A stretch of DNA of 64,000 nt from a bacterium SCSIO 12827 (GTDB taxonomy: Bacteria; Pseudomonadota; Alphaproteobacteria; Rhodospirillales; Casp-alpha2), in contig CP073746.1 of NCBI GenBank assembly GCA_024397995.1, forward strand, positions 3,035,501 through 3,099,500, read 5' to 3'. Numbering within the stretch: position 1 is the first letter of the stretch; every line of letters starts with the position of its first letter. This document shows positions 24,485 through 34,397 of the stretch, piece after piece. The notes beneath the pieces are model-generated. The model saw nothing but the letters and a program-made list of their open reading frames with translations, had not been told where the DNA came from and made no database searches. Both the position numbers and the translations under genes were made by a program.

Positions 24485-24898
24485 ATGACCACGCCCCCGC
24501 TCACCCTCGGCGCCCATCACATCGGCCTGACCGTTCCCGACCTCGACCAGACCAAGGCTTTCTTTGAAGAAGCGCTCGGCTTTCAACAGGTGGGGGAGGT
24601 TCCCGATTATCCGGCGGTGTTCGTTTCGGACGGCACAATCATGCTGACCCTGTGGCGGGCGGAAAATCCGGACACCGCCACCCCCTTCGACCGCCGGAAG
24701 AACATCGGCCTGCATCACCTGGCCCTGAAGGTCGCGGATTTCGCGGCGCTGGACGCCGTTTACGAACGGGTCAGCACCTGGCCCGGTGTCGAGACCGAGT
24801 GCGCGCCCTGCCCGGTGCGGCCGCAATCCCCGGCGCGGCATTTTCTTTGCATCATTCCGGGCGGGCTGCGTTTCGAATTCTTCGCCCCGCCTCAATAA
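24485..24898 (+). CDS. VOC-superfamily (glyoxalase/dioxygenase fold) protein
   Basis: 137-residue vicinal-oxygen-chelate protein with two beta-alpha-beta-beta-beta modules: HHIGLTVPDL begins the first and GLHHLALKVADF the second; RFEFFAPP at the end provides the final metal-ligand Glu. Glyoxalase I, fosfomycin/bleomycin resistance-like and dioxygenase roles are all possible. The start at 24485 follows TTGGAGCAC. A TetR-type operator immediately upstream hints at induction by a toxic electrophile or aromatic. Confidence 0.78.
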   Translation: MTTPPLTLGAHHIGLTVPDLDQTKAFFEEALGFQQVGEVPDYPAVFVSDGTIMLTLWRAENPDTATPFDRRKNIGLHHLALKVADFAALDAVYERVSTWPGVETECAPCPVRPQSPARHFLCIIPGGLRFEFFAPPQ

Positions 24899-24904
24899 CG
24901 GTGC

Positions 24905-25696
24905 TCAGACGCCCTTCCACGCCGGCTTCTGCTTGGCGACGAAGCTTTCGACGCCGTGCTTGAAATCGCGGCTGCCGTAGGCGGCATGAATCAGGTCGCG
25001 GTCGTCGGGGGTCAGATCGGTGCCCAGTCGGCGCAGGGCCTCCTTGGTCACACGCATGGTCACCGGCGCGTGGCCCAGCAGCTTTTCGACAAGCTCCGCC
25101 TGCAGGGCATCGATGCCGTCGGCCTCCGCAACGGCCAGCAGGTAGCCATGGCCCAGAAGTTCCTCCGCTTCGGGCATTTCCGCCAGCATCAGCATGCGCT
25201 TGACCATGGGCAGACCTAGGGTTTCCGTCAACGCGCGCAGGTTCTGCGCCGACAGACAGTTGCCCAGCGTGCGCGCGATGGGCACGCCGAACCGCGATCC
25301 CGTCGTGGCGATGCGGAAATCGCAGGCGTTGGCGATCGCCATGCCGCCCCCGACAGCCCAGCCTTCGACCACGCAGAGGGTCGGCATCGGCAGGCGTTCG
25401 ACGCGGGAGATATAGGTCTCGACCTTATCCTCATAAGCTAGGCCGTCATCGCCCGAGGAAAAGGCCCCGAATTGGGCGATATCCGTGCCGGCGACGAAAG
25501 CCTTGCCGCCCGCCCCCCGGAACACAGCGACCCGCACGGAGGGATCGTCCATGATCTCGTCGCAGGCATCGGCCAGGCCTTCGTACATGGTCCAGGTCAT
25601 GGCGTTGCGGGCCTGCGGCCGGTCGAAAATCAGATGGGCAACGGCGCCGTTACGGGTCAGGCGCACGGCACCTTGGTCGTCTGCGGGAGTGGTCAT
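24905..25696 (-). CDS. enoyl-CoA hydratase/isomerase-family protein with altered catalytic site
   Basis: 263-residue crotonase. The CoA-binding/oxyanion segments FVAGTDIAQF and CVVEGWAVGGGMAIANACD are well conserved. The usual PE with catalytic Glu is replaced (FGVPIARTLGN), and the GGT region reads NCLSAQNLRAL, so neither canonical hydratase Glu is visible. Crotonase-fold enzymes of this kind can be isomerases, hydrolases or lyases. It converges with the VOC gene with only 6 bases between stops. Confidence 0.83.
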   Translation of the reverse strand: MTTPADDQGAVRLTRNGAVAHLIFDRPQARNAMTWTMYEGLADACDEIMDDPSVRVAVFRGAGGKAFVAGTDIAQFGAFSSGDDGLAYEDKVETYISRVERLPMPTLCVVEGWAVGGGMAIANACDFRIATTGSRFGVPIARTLGNCLSAQNLRALTETLGLPMVKRMLMLAEMPEAEELLGHGYLLAVAEADGIDALQAELVEKLLGHAPVTMRVTKEALRRLGTDLTPDDRDLIHAAYGSRDFKHGVESFVAKQKPAWKGV

Positions 25697-25830
25697 GGGG
25701 CTTGGTTCCGTGGTTGTTGGATGGCAAGTGAATTCTGCGGGCCGCATCCTAGCCCAGGAGACCCCAAAGGCACAGCCATGAGGGGCATTTTCGCCTGACC
25801 GAACGGCATCAAGCGGAGTAGAATGCCGCC

Positions 25831-26196
25831 ATGAAGGCAGGAAATCAGCAGACCGGGGCGCGGCTTCGCGTCGTTCTCGCCCCCGACATCGCCATCGGGC
25901 CGGGCAAGGCCGACCTGTTGCAGGGCGTCGGCGAAACCGGCTCCATCGCCGCCGCCGGGCGCGACTTGGGCATGAGCTACAAGAAAGCCTGGGGCCTGAT
26001 CGAAGCCCTGAACGCGCAGTTCGGCACGCCCTTGGTCACCACCTCGCGGGGCGGCAGCTCGCGCGGAGGGGCCGAGTTGACGGAACTGGGGCACAAGATT
26101 CTCGACCAGTACCGCAAGATGGAGGCCAAGACGGAAAAGGCCATCGCCGGCGACTTGATCGCCATGCGCAAGCTGCTGCCCAACGGGGGCGAATAG
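25831..26196 (+). CDS. ModE-type DNA-binding regulator without Mop/TOBE domain
   Basis: 121-residue regulator with the LysR-like winged helix of ModE (AAAGRDLGMSYKKAWGLIEALN at about residues 40-61 is the recognition helix region) and a GGSSRGGAELTELG wing/end. Standard ModE carries a C-terminal molybdate-binding Mop/TOBE pair, absent here. Located 81 bases before modA in the same direction, so it probably regulates modABC, sensing molybdate in some indirect way or through short residual contacts. Confidence 0.85.
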   Translation: MKAGNQQTGARLRVVLAPDIAIGPGKADLLQGVGETGSIAAAGRDLGMSYKKAWGLIEALNAQFGTPLVTTSRGGSSRGGAELTELGHKILDQYRKMEAKTEKAIAGDLIAMRKLLPNGGE

Positions 26197-26239
26197 CGCC
26201 CCATCGCAAGCTTGCCATCGCTGCCGGCAAAAGATACTT

Positions 26240-26267
26240 TCCGATATGTCCGAGTTGTCCTATCGGA
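26240..26267 (+). promoter_or_regulatory. inverted repeat overlapping the modA ribosome binding site
   Basis: TCCGATA (26240-26246) and TATCGGA (26261-26267) form a perfect 7-bp dyad with a 14-base spacer. The right arm runs into the GGAGGAG Shine-Dalgarno of modA. It could be the ModE-like operator or an RNA hairpin that hides the ribosome binding site. Confidence 0.6.
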
Positions 26268-26277
26268 GGAGATCACC

Positions 26278-27066
26278 GTGTCCACGCCCCTCGCGCTGAA
26301 ACGCTGCCTGCTTCTGCTGGCCGCCGTCGCCGCGCTGATGCTACCCGGCCCGGCCCGCGCGGGCGAGGTCAAGGTCGCCGTGGCCGCCAATTTCACCCAG
26401 GCCGCCCAGGACATCGGCGCCCTGTTCGAGAACAAGACCGGCCACAAGGTTGTGTACAGCTTCGGGTCGACCGGGCAGCTCTATACCCAGATCGCCAAGG
26501 GGGCGCCGTTCGAGGTGTTCCTGGCCGCCGACCAGGCCCGCCCCCAAAAGGCCGGGACCGACGGCTTGGCGGTGGCCCAAACCCGCTTCACCTATGCCAC
26601 GGGCAAGATCGTGCTCTACAGCCGCGACGCCGCCTTGGTGCAGGGACCGAGCACGCTGGAGCGTGGACCCTTTTCCAGGATCGCCATCGCCAATCCCGTG
26701 ACCGCCCCCTACGGTGCGGCCGCCGTGGCGACCCTGAAGGCACTTGGCCTGTATGACGCCCTGAAGCCCAAGATCGTCCAGGGCAACAGCATCGCCCAGA
26801 CCCATCAATTCGTGGAATCGGGCAACGCGGAATTGGGCTTTATCGCCCTGTCGCAGATCGCCGGTCACGACCAGGGGTCGCGCTGGCCCGTGCCGGAAAA
26901 CCTCTACCCCGCCATCGCCCAGGACGCCGTGCTGTTGACCGCCGGCAAGGACAACCCGGCAGCCCGCGCGTACCTATTGTTCCTGGGCGGGGCTGAGGCC
27001 AACCGGGTGAAAGACAAATTCGGTTACGGCACGGGCGAACCGGCCAAGATCCGCCCGGATGCCTGA
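26278..27066 (+). CDS. modA: molybdate ABC transporter substrate-binding protein ModA
   Basis: Periplasmic molybdate-binding protein, 262 residues. GTG start at 26278, 6 bases after GGAGGAG; signal peptide residues 1-25 ending [36 protein letters not shown] and FEVFLAADQ are ModA motifs, the Ser/Gly set providing oxyanion contacts. Overlaps modB by 8 bases. Tungstate binding cannot be excluded. Confidence 0.94.
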   Translation: MSTPLALKRCLLLLAAVAALMLPGPARAGEVKVAVAANFTQAAQDIGALFENKTGHKVVYSFGSTGQLYTQIAKGAPFEVFLAADQARPQKAGTDGLAVAQTRFTYATGKIVLYSRDAALVQGPSTLERGPFSRIAIANPVTAPYGAAAVATLKALGLYDALKPKIVQGNSIAQTHQFVESGNAELGFIALSQIAGHDQGSRWPVPENLYPAIAQDAVLLTAGKDNPAARAYLLFLGGAEANRVKDKFGYGTGEPAKIRPDA

Positions 27067-27754
27067 CCAGGGGCTTGATCTCGCCGGGCTGTGGTCGCCG
27101 ATCCGCCTGACGCTTGAATTGGCCACGGTGACCACCGTGGTTCTTCTTATTATCGGCACCCCCATTGCCTGGTGGCTGGCGCGCTCCAAGGCCAAGTGGA
27201 AGGAAGCCGTCGCCGCCGTGGTCGCCCTGCCGCTGGTGCTGCCGCCGACCGTGCTGGGGTTTTATCTGTTGGTCGCCATGGGGCCGGACGGGCCCGGCGG
27301 ATGGATCGCCGGATTGTGGGGCGAACGCTCCCTCGCCTTTACCTTCCAGGGACTGGTCATCGGCTCCGTATTCTATTCCATGCCTTTCGTGGTGCAGCCC
27401 ATCCGCAACGCCTTCGAAGCCTTTGGCGACCGGCCGTTGGAGGTCGCGGCGACCCTGCATGCCTCGCCCTGGGACGCCTTCTGGTCCGTCGCCGTGCCCC
27501 TGGCCCGGCCCGGGTTCCTGACCGGCGCGGTCCTGGGCTTCGCCCATACGGTGGGTGAATTCGGCGTCGTTCTGATGATCGGCGGCAACATCCCGGGCGA
27601 GACCAAGGTGTTGTCCGTCGCCATCTACGACTATGTGGAAACCCTACGCTGGGCCGAGGCCCATATCCTGGCCGGCGGCCTGCTGGTGTTCGCCTTCGTC
27701 GTCATCCTGTCCATGATGCTGCTGGAAAAGCGCATCGGGCGCGCCGCACGATGA
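27059..27754 (+). CDS. modB: molybdate ABC transporter permease ModB
   Basis: 231-residue inner-membrane permease with five or six helices. The EAA loop is seen as [25 protein letters not shown], the site of contact with the ATPase ModC. Starts inside the end of modA and overlaps modC by 4 bases. Confidence 0.93.
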   Translation: MPDQGLDLAGLWSPIRLTLELATVTTVVLLIIGTPIAWWLARSKAKWKEAVAAVVALPLVLPPTVLGFYLLVAMGPDGPGGWIAGLWGERSLAFTFQGLVIGSVFYSMPFVVQPIRNAFEAFGDRPLEVAATLHASPWDAFWSVAVPLARPGFLTGAVLGFAHTVGEFGVVLMIGGNIPGETKVLSVAIYDYVETLRWAEAHILAGGLLVFAFVVILSMMLLEKRIGRAAR

Positions 27755-28863
27755 CCACGGACACCCCGGTTCTCGACGCCGCCTTCAAGGGGCCGGTCGG
27801 TAATTTCAACCTGGACGTGGCGTTCAAGGCGCCGCTCAAGGGCGTGACGGCCCTGTTCGGCGCATCGGGCTGCGGCAAGACCACGATTCTGCGCTGCATT
27901 GCCGGGCTGCACCGCCTGCCCGGGCGCCTCGCCCTCGGCGATCGGACGTGGCAGAACGACGGGGAAAACCTGTTCCGCCCGCCGCACAAACGGCGCGTCG
28001 GCTATGTGTTTCAGGAACCGTCGCTGTTCGCCCATCTGACTGTGCAGGGCAACCTAAACTTCGGCGCCCGCCGGGCACCGCGCGGCAACGGAACTGTCCC
28101 TGCCGTCGATTTCGACCAGGTCGTGAACCTTCTCGGCATCACGCATTTGCTGGACCGGGCACCCGCCAAGCTGTCGGGCGGCGAGCGCCAACGCGTTGCC
28201 GTCGGCCGGGCCCTATTGTCGGAACCGCGACTGCTGTTGATGGATGAGCCGCTGTCGGCCCTTGACCGTTCGACCAAGGATGAAATCCTCGCCTATTTCG
28301 AGGTCCTGCACCGGGAATTGAACATCCCCATCCTCTACGTCAGTCACGACATCTCCGAGGTCACCCGTCTGGCCGACCGCCTGGTCGTGCTGTCCCGGGG
28401 CGGTAAGGTCGCCGAAGGCTCCGTCGGCGAGGTGCTGGAACGCCTGGACCTGCAACCCATGACTGGGCGGTTCGAGGCCGGGGTCATGCTGACCGCCACG
28501 GTCAAGGCACATGACGACGCCTTCAGCCTGACCTTCCTGGATCATCACGGCCAGATCCTGACCATCCCCGCCGTCGATGCCGCCGTCGGCGAAACCATTC
28601 GCCTTCGGGTGCGCGCCCGCGACGTGTCGTTGGCGACCCAGCCGCCCACGGGTATCAGCATCCGCAACATCCTGAAGGGCACGGTCATCGAGGTCCGAGA
28701 AGAACCGGATACCGCCTTTGCCGAAACCCTGATCGATATCGGCGGTGGCCGCCTGCGCGCGCGCGTCACCCGCCATGCGGTGGCGGACCTAAAGCTCACC
28801 GCCGGCATGCCCGTCCATGCCCTGATCAAGAGCATCACCTTCGACCGGCGCTCCCTCGGCTGA
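27751..28863 (+). CDS. modC: molybdate ABC transporter ATP-binding protein ModC
   Basis: 370-residue ATPase. Walker [10 protein letters not shown] (near residue 35), signature [15 protein letters not shown], Walker [13 protein letters not shown] and switch SHDISEV are intact. The C-terminal ~70 residues form a TOBE/Mop domain ([16 protein letters not shown]), which in ModC can bind molybdate and inhibit transport. Last gene of modABC; with the truncated ModE-like regulator lacking Mop, this is the only visible molybdate-binding Mop domain here. Confidence 0.93.
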   Translation: MTTDTPVLDAAFKGPVGNFNLDVAFKAPLKGVTALFGASGCGKTTILRCIAGLHRLPGRLALGDRTWQNDGENLFRPPHKRRVGYVFQEPSLFAHLTVQGNLNFGARRAPRGNGTVPAVDFDQVVNLLGITHLLDRAPAKLSGGERQRVAVGRALLSEPRLLLMDEPLSALDRSTKDEILAYFEVLHRELNIPILYVSHDISEVTRLADRLVVLSRGGKVAEGSVGEVLERLDLQPMTGRFEAGVMLTATVKAHDDAFSLTFLDHHGQILTIPAVDAAVGETIRLRVRARDVSLATQPPTGISIRNILKGTVIEVREEPDTAFAETLIDIGGGRLRARVTRHAVADLKLTAGMPVHALIKSITFDRRSLG

Positions 28864-28938
28864 CCCACTCCGCACGGACTGGAAAAACCCGCGCCGGGCG
28901 CGTAGGAATATCCCTGATCTCAGGGAGGGCCATCGACC

Positions 28939-29559
28939 GTGAAGGATTGGAACACACGCTACGCCAAGGCCGGGACGGAGGCCGACAGCCGCCTGTTCGG
29001 CGATCAGCCCTGCGAGTATCTGCGCGCAGTCATGGCGCGCTCCGATTTTCGCCCGCGCTCGGCCCTCTGCCTGGCCGATGGCGACGGCCGCAACGGCGGC
29101 TGGCTGGCCGAACAGGGTTTGGCCGTGACGGCGGTCGATGCTTCGACCGTGGCAACGGAGCTGGCCCTAGCCCACGACACCGTGCGCGGCGTAACGGTGG
29201 AGCGCATCACGGCCGATCTGGCCGAATGGTCCCCGCCCCCGGGCCGCACCTGGGACGCCGTGTTTTTAATGTACCTGCAATGCGAGGCTTCCGTGCGCCT
29301 GCACGCGGCCCGGACGGCGGCGGCGGCACTGGCCCCCGGCGGTTGGTTCGTCGCCGAAGGCTTCGCCCCGGCCGGCGCCGGCGGGCGCAGCCTGGGCCCG
29401 GAAGACCCGGACCTGCTGTATGAACTGGGCGACCTGCTGGACGCCCTGCCGGGGCTTGAGGTCATGGAAGCGCTGAAGGGCCGCATCCGCGTCAACGAAG
29501 GCCTGCGCCACCGGGGCGAGGCGCGGATCGCACGCCTGCTGCTGCGCAAGCCGGCCTAG
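28939..29559 (+). CDS. SAM-dependent methyltransferase (TehB/thiopurine type)
   Basis: 206-residue class I methyltransferase. Motif I appears as CLADGDGRNGGWLAEQG followed by VTAVDAST (acidic residue binding SAM ribose). GTG start with CAGGGAGGG upstream. It follows modC by 75 bases but needs no functional link. Substrate unknown; tellurite or other oxyanion methylation is only a family-based possibility. Confidence 0.8.
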   Translation: MKDWNTRYAKAGTEADSRLFGDQPCEYLRAVMARSDFRPRSALCLADGDGRNGGWLAEQGLAVTAVDASTVATELALAHDTVRGVTVERITADLAEWSPPPGRTWDAVFLMYLQCEASVRLHAARTAAAALAPGGWFVAEGFAPAGAGGRSLGPEDPDLLYELGDLLDALPGLEVMEALKGRIRVNEGLRHRGEARIARLLLRKPA

Positions 29560-29570
29560 CCCCGCCACCG

Positions 29571-30761
29571 TTATTCGGCGGCGACCGTGGTCCGCGCGGC
29601 CCGGGTTTGGCGTGCGCCCCGTTTCTTCCACCAGATGACCACGCCGGTGATAGATAGGATGACGACGGCAATCCCCATAGCCGAAATCACAATCCGGCCG
29701 GGTAAACCGATGATGTGCCCGGAATGGAGCGGAAACTGGATCTGCGTGAACACCTCGCCGGCCGTTCCCCGGCCGGGAATTCGTAGCCCCAGAAGATTCC
29801 CGTTCCGGTTATCGATCACCGCATAGGCAGGCCCCAACCCAGCAGCGGCTTGATGCTGGGGGTCGCCGAATTCGATCAGGAAAAGCCCGTAGCGGGTGTA
29901 GTGGGAAAGACGGCTGGGCGCCACAAGGCCCTGTCCGGCCGCAATCTCCGCCCCCCGCCGGACGGCGGCGGGGAACGACAGGGTCGCCGTTTCGCCGGCA
30001 GGCTGATTGCCCCTGGTTTCGAACGGCGAGCGGGCGACAGGGGAAAACAGTTCGACCACCGGGCGGAACACCTCGCGATCCAGGTTCAACTGAATGCCCG
30101 ACAGCGCCAGCATGAATAGCAAACCCCACAACCAAAGCCCGCCCGCGCGATGCAGATCGACGTTGAGGCGGTAGGCTCTTCCCGTCGGCCGCACCAACCA
30201 TGACCGCCGCCAACGGGCGGCAACCGCGGCCCCTTTCGGCAGTGTCAGGGCGAAACCGAAGAAACAGTCAAACAACCAGATCAGCGACACGCCCCCCATG
30301 ATCCACCGCCCCCAGCCCCCCGGGATAAGCAGCGAATTATGAAGCCGGTAGATCAACGGCATCAGATGCCGCCGGTCGAGATGCAGCGCACCCCACTTTC
30401 GAACACCGAGAACGTCCCCTGTCACCGGGTCGGCGAACACCTGATCGTATTCCACATCGAAGGGACGTCCGGTCGCGGGATCAACCCGCGGCGTAACGAA
30501 CAGGCTGGCTGCATAACCGTCGCTGACCCTGACCGGAACCGAACGCACCCTGATCCGCGCATCCGTGGCCTCGACCCGCGCCACCAGGTCGCCGGCCGCG
30601 ATCCGCGCGCCTGTCCCTTCGACATGGAACAGATCCGGATTCAGCCAGGAATCAAGTTCGGTCTGAAACGCGATCAGGCTGCCGGTCAAACCGGCGATAA
30701 TCAGAAACCCTGCAATGGAGAGTCCTGCCCAGCGGTGCAGGACAACCAGTACACGGCGCAC
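29571..30761 (-). CDS. PepSY-associated membrane protein, iron cassette 1
   Basis: 396 residues with four main membrane helices and PepSY-type periplasmic segments; the N-terminus RRVLVVLHRWAGLSIAGFL and the HSGHIIGLPGRI segment with conserved His are hallmarks of PepSY_TM proteins. These accompany siderophore receptors and are thought to reduce or handle ferric complexes via haem-type His ligands. It follows its receptor by 10 bases, so it belongs to cassette 1 and is under the same Fur and sigma control. Confidence 0.85.
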   Translation of the reverse strand: MRRVLVVLHRWAGLSIAGFLIIAGLTGSLIAFQTELDSWLNPDLFHVEGTGARIAAGDLVARVEATDARIRVRSVPVRVSDGYAASLFVTPRVDPATGRPFDVEYDQVFADPVTGDVLGVRKWGALHLDRRHLMPLIYRLHNSLLIPGGWGRWIMGGVSLIWLFDCFFGFALTLPKGAAVAARWRRSWLVRPTGRAYRLNVDLHRAGGLWLWGLLFMLALSGIQLNLDREVFRPVVELFSPVARSPFETRGNQPAGETATLSFPAAVRRGAEIAAGQGLVAPSRLSHYTRYGLFLIEFGDPQHQAAAGLGPAYAVIDNRNGNLLGLRIPGRGTAGEVFTQIQFPLHSGHIIGLPGRIVISAMGIAVVILSITGVVIWWKKRGARQTRAARTTVAAE

Positions 30762-30771
30762 CGGGCAGGAC

Positions 30772-33279
30772 CTACCACTGGGCCTTCAGGCTCGCCAGAA
30801 CCGTCCGGCGAAAGCCGTAGAAGCACTGTGAGGTCGAGGCGCAGGACGAGATATACTCCTTGTCCAGAAGGTTCTTGGCGTTGACCTCGAAGGTGAAGGC
30901 CGTGTCCTTCAACTGATAGCGCATCGCCGCGTCCAGGACGGCAAACTCCGGCACCCGGAACGAACTGTTGGAATCCCCGAATGTCGCCCCCGTGTAGCGC
31001 ACGCCGAGGCTCAGCCCCAGACCGCCCAGCGGGCCGTTGCGGAACGTATAATCGCCCCAGAGTGACGCCAGATGTTTCGGCGTCTGGCGCGGCGTGCTGC
31101 CGACGTCGGTGCCGTTGCTTTCAGTGATTTCGACACGCTGGTAGGTATAGGCGCCGATCAGGCTCAGTTCGTCCGTGATGCCGGCCCGGGCTTCAAATTC
31201 AAGACCACGGGAACGGACTTCACCGGTCTGGACGCTGAAGTTGTTGTCACTGGGATCCGTTGTCGTGACGTTCTGGCGGGTCAGTTCGAACGCTGCCAGA
31301 CTGAACAGCATGTTCCGGTTGGGCGGCTGGTATTTAAGCCCCACTTCATACTGGGTTCCCGTCGTCGGCACGAAGGCGTTGCCCGACCTGTCGGTGCCGA
31401 TCTGCGGTTCGAACGATTCCGCATAGCTGGCGTAGGGTGCGAACCCGTTGTCGAACAGATAGGTCAGCCCCGCCTGCCCGGTGAATGCCGTGTCCTCCTG
31501 GATTTCCGTGCTGTTGGCGTCCCGGTCAATCGTTTCGGAGCGCGCGATGTCATAACGCCCGCCCAGGGTCACGACGACCCGGTCGAACAGCTTCGTCTGA
31601 TCCTGGAAATAAAACCCGGACTGACGGAGGTGCTGATCCGAACTGTTGATGAAGGCGTTCGAGGCCTCGGTCGGGATGTTGAGCGCCTGACCATAGACGG
31701 GATTGAAGATGTCGATGGTCGGCGCCACGTTGATGAGAATCACGCTGTCGTAATTGAGGTTCTTATGATCGAACCCGGCGACGATGGTGTTGCGGGACCC
31801 CGCCAGTTCGAACGATTTCTCCACCTGGGTGTCCAGGAGAAGGGACTGCAGATAGGCGCGGTCCTTTCGGATGCGGCGATTGACCGTGGTCGCGGTCGCC
31901 ATGCCGCTGGTATAGACCGTATCGAACCGCGTATTGGCATAGCCGTAGCGCATATTGCCGCGGAACGTGGTGGTGTCGTCGAACCGATGTTCAAGCAGGG
32001 CACCGGCCGTCCCGGCGACATTTTCATAACTGTCGAAATCCGGTTCACCCAGGAAGCGGCTGGCCGGAAGCTTACCGTTGTCATTGCCCAGCACCGTGCC
32101 CGAAGCCGGCAAAAACTGCAGCAGGCTTCCCGAATCGTCGTTCTGAAAGTGACCGAGAAGCGTCAGGCTGGTCTGGTCCGTAAGCCGCACGCTCACCGCC
32201 GGCGCGATATAGGTCCGGTTGTCGTCGACGTAATCGATTTGCGTGTCGCCTTCGCGATGCAGACCGGTCAGCCGGACCGATACCTTGCCGCTGTCAAGAA
32301 CCGGCCCCCCGACGTCGAAACGACCTTCGACCTGATCGAAGCTGCCGCCGAGAAGCTGCGCTTCAGAAAAAAATGTTTCCGGGGGCCGTTTGGTCACCAC
32401 GTTGACCAGACCACCGGGCGCGTTCTGGCCGAACAGCGTGGAGGCCGGGCCGCGCAGCACCTCGATGCGTTCCAGGCCGTAGGTGTCCGGCTCCAGGGCC
32501 GTGAACCCCTGGCTTTGGATGTTCAACCCGTCACGGTAGAGCGCCTTGTCCGACCCGAAGCCTCGGTAGATGATTTCCGTGGACCGATTGTCGACGCCCA
32601 GGGTTTCCGGAACCAGGCCCGGCGTATAACGCAGGGCTTCGCGGATATTGTTCACCTTCTGGGCCTCGACCTGATCGGCGGTGACGACCGATATGGACCG
32701 CGGCGTCTCGATGATCGGCGTGTCGGTCTTGGTGCCCGTGGCGCTGCGCGTGGCGACATAACCAGTCACCGGCCCCCAGGCCGATTCACCCCGGCCTTCG
32801 ATCGCGATGGTGCCCAAGGTCACCCGGTCGCCGCCGGCGGTGGGCTTGCTCAGCACCACCGTCTTGGCATCCGTGAAACGAAAGGTAATGCCCGTGCCCT
32901 GCAGCATCCGGATCAGGGCCGCTTCGGGCGTCAGGTCGCCGCTCACGGCGCGGCTGGTGATGCCGCTGAGGTCTGCGTGGTCGCCGGAGACCTGCAATCC
33001 CGCCTGGCGGCCGAAAGCCGTCAGCGCCGCCGCCAGCGGCTGAGCCGGAATATCGAAAGACGCGGCCTCACCGGCCGCCACCTCAGTCTCCTGGGATGAC
33101 ATCACGGCAAGGATGGAAGGTGTGGTATCGGCGGCAAGACCGGCCCCCGGCAGCAGCGCCACGGCCAGCAGGCCGGCGACGGTCCCGGCCCCCAAGGCCC
33201 GGCCCATCCGCGTCACGCTTGCATGGTTACGTCCTTCGCCGGCATGCGGGCGCCCGCTCATTTCCCCAAAACCCCTCAT
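30772..33279 (-). CDS. TonB-dependent siderophore receptor with STN signalling domain, cassette 1
   Basis: 835-residue outer-membrane receptor. A signal peptide with a long n-region (1-49) precedes an STN/secretin-TonB N-terminal domain (about 73-145: FDIPAQPLAAALTAFGRQAG), then the plug (IETPRSISVVTADQVEAQ, RGPASTLFGQNAPGGLVN) and a barrel ending in a C-terminal Trp. The STN domain lets ligand-loaded receptor signal to the FecR-type protein upstream. AGAGGGA lies about 8 bases before the ATG. Two Cys in the last loop (SSCASTSQC) are shared with the cassette 3 receptor pattern. Ferric siderophore identity unknown. Confidence 0.92.
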   Translation of the reverse strand: MRGFGEMSGRPHAGEGRNHASVTRMGRALGAGTVAGLLAVALLPGAGLAADTTPSILAVMSSQETEVAAGEAASFDIPAQPLAAALTAFGRQAGLQVSGDHADLSGITSRAVSGDLTPEAALIRMLQGTGITFRFTDAKTVVLSKPTAGGDRVTLGTIAIEGRGESAWGPVTGYVATRSATGTKTDTPIIETPRSISVVTADQVEAQKVNNIREALRYTPGLVPETLGVDNRSTEIIYRGFGSDKALYRDGLNIQSQGFTALEPDTYGLERIEVLRGPASTLFGQNAPGGLVNVVTKRPPETFFSEAQLLGGSFDQVEGRFDVGGPVLDSGKVSVRLTGLHREGDTQIDYVDDNRTYIAPAVSVRLTDQTSLTLLGHFQNDDSGSLLQFLPASGTVLGNDNGKLPASRFLGEPDFDSYENVAGTAGALLEHRFDDTTTFRGNMRYGYANTRFDTVYTSGMATATTVNRRIRKDRAYLQSLLLDTQVEKSFELAGSRNTIVAGFDHKNLNYDSVILINVAPTIDIFNPVYGQALNIPTEASNAFINSSDQHLRQSGFYFQDQTKLFDRVVVTLGGRYDIARSETIDRDANSTEIQEDTAFTGQAGLTYLFDNGFAPYASYAESFEPQIGTDRSGNAFVPTTGTQYEVGLKYQPPNRNMLFSLAAFELTRQNVTTTDPSDNNFSVQTGEVRSRGLEFEARAGITDELSLIGAYTYQRVEITESNGTDVGSTPRQTPKHLASLWGDYTFRNGPLGGLGLSLGVRYTGATFGDSNSSFRVPEFAVLDAAMRYQLKDTAFTFEVNAKNLLDKEYISSCASTSQCFYGFRRTVLASLKAQW

Positions 33280-33314
33280 TTTCGTCCCTCTTAATTCGGC
33301 AATAGATGCTATTT

Positions 33315-33337
33315 ATGAGAATAATTCCTATTCTCAT
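33315..33337. promoter_or_regulatory. iron-box-like palindrome upstream of receptor 1
   Basis: ATGAGAATA (33315-33323), 5 bases, TATTCTCAT (33329-33337), a perfect 9-5-9 dyad of GAGAAT/ATTCTC type, 36 bases upstream of the receptor start. Fur is the likely ligand, though spacing is longer than the standard box. Confidence 0.65.
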
Positions 33338-33434
33338 TCTATTAGAGTGACGAACCGAAGATCGCGATTTCTCGGGAAATCTCAGGGTCAGATGAAAATT
33401 CTTTCCCGTCCGCCGGCCGCCTCGGCTGAGTTGC

Positions 33435-34397
33435 TCAGAACGCAGTGACCGTGATGACGAAGGGTCCTGCCCGGCGCACGACGGCCCCGAACGGCCCCGC
33501 CAGGGCGCCGAGAGCCCGCCCCGGGTCCGACAGGTCGAACACGCCGGTGACCCGACGGCCCTCAAGTCCCGCCATGGCCACGACGACCACCCCCGGATAG
33601 TGGCGACGGATCACATCGACCACGTCTGCGAAGGCTCGGTCCTGTACAATCAGGCTGCCGCCCCGCCATGCGGCGACATCCCGCGCGTCGACCCTTGTGC
33701 GGGCGACGGCACCGTCGCGCCGGTTGATGGCGATGCGGTCACCCGGGACAAGATCGACGTCTCCTGCCCGCGCCCCGCCGACCCGCACGCTGCCGTGGGC
33801 GACGGCGACGGCCAAAGTGCGATCCGTCAGGGCGACGTCGAAGGCCGTGCCGGTTACGGTGACCGAATAGCCCCCGACATCGACGATGAACGGCCGGTCC
33901 GTATCCTTGGCGACGCGGAACAGCGCCTGCCCCCGCAGCAGGGTCAGTTCCCGGCGCCGTTCGGTGAAATGGGTTTTAACGGCGCTGCCGGCGGCCAGAT
34001 CGACCTCCGACCCGTCGGACAACGCCACCGTCGTCGTCTCGCCCGCGCCGGTGAGGTGATCGGCCATCAGATGCAGCCGCACCTGGGGCGCCACGACAAA
34101 CAGGGCGAGGCAGGCTGCCATCGCCAGCCCCGCCATCGCCGCAACCATCCGGCGGCGAGATTGCGGCCGGGCGCGTGCCGTCGGCGCCGCATTCCCGGCC
34201 TGAACAGCCATCAGCCCCGACAAGTCCCAGGACCGCTGCGTCAGATCCCAGGCTCGCCGATGGGCCGCGTTTTCAGCCAGCCATGCCTGCAGCCCGCGGC
34301 GCAGCGCGCCGTCGTCCGGCCGCTCGGCAATCCGGTAGAACCAGACGGTCGCTTGTTCCAGTTGCGTGTCGGTGGGGCCGTCGGGTGCGGCGGTCAT
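33435..34397 (-). CDS. FecR-family anti-sigma regulator, cassette 1
   Basis: 320 residues. N-terminal DUF4880-type cytoplasmic domain (LEQATVWFYRIAERPDD), one membrane helix near residue 105 (MVAAMAGLAMAACLALFVV), and a periplasmic FecR domain with TTTVALSDGSEVDLAAGSAV and RGQALFRVAKDTDRPF motifs. It holds the sigma factor inactive until its receptor signals. Start at 34397 chosen by similarity to other FecR N-termini; an upstream in-frame extension is unlikely. Confidence 0.9.
   Translation of the reverse strand: MTAAPDGPTDTQLEQATVWFYRIAERPDDGALRRGLQAWLAENAAHRRAWDLTQRSWDLSGLMAVQAGNAAPTARARPQSRRRMVAAMAGLAMAACLALFVVAPQVRLHLMADHLTGAGETTTVALSDGSEVDLAAGSAVKTHFTERRRELTLLRGQALFRVAKDTDRPFIVDVGGYSVTVTGTAFDVALTDRTLAVAVAHGSVRVGGARAGDVDLVPGDRIAINRRDGAVARTRVDARDVAAWRGGSLIVQDRAFADVVDVIRRHYPGVVVVAMAGLEGRRVTGVFDLSDPGRALGALAGPFGAVVRRAGPFVITVTAF

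Noticed and set aside
31072-33099. 675-residue forward open frame opposite receptor 1
   Set aside because: Mirror of a long GC-rich gene; composition is Arg/Gly/Val-rich without any domain, while the reverse frame has full receptor motifs.
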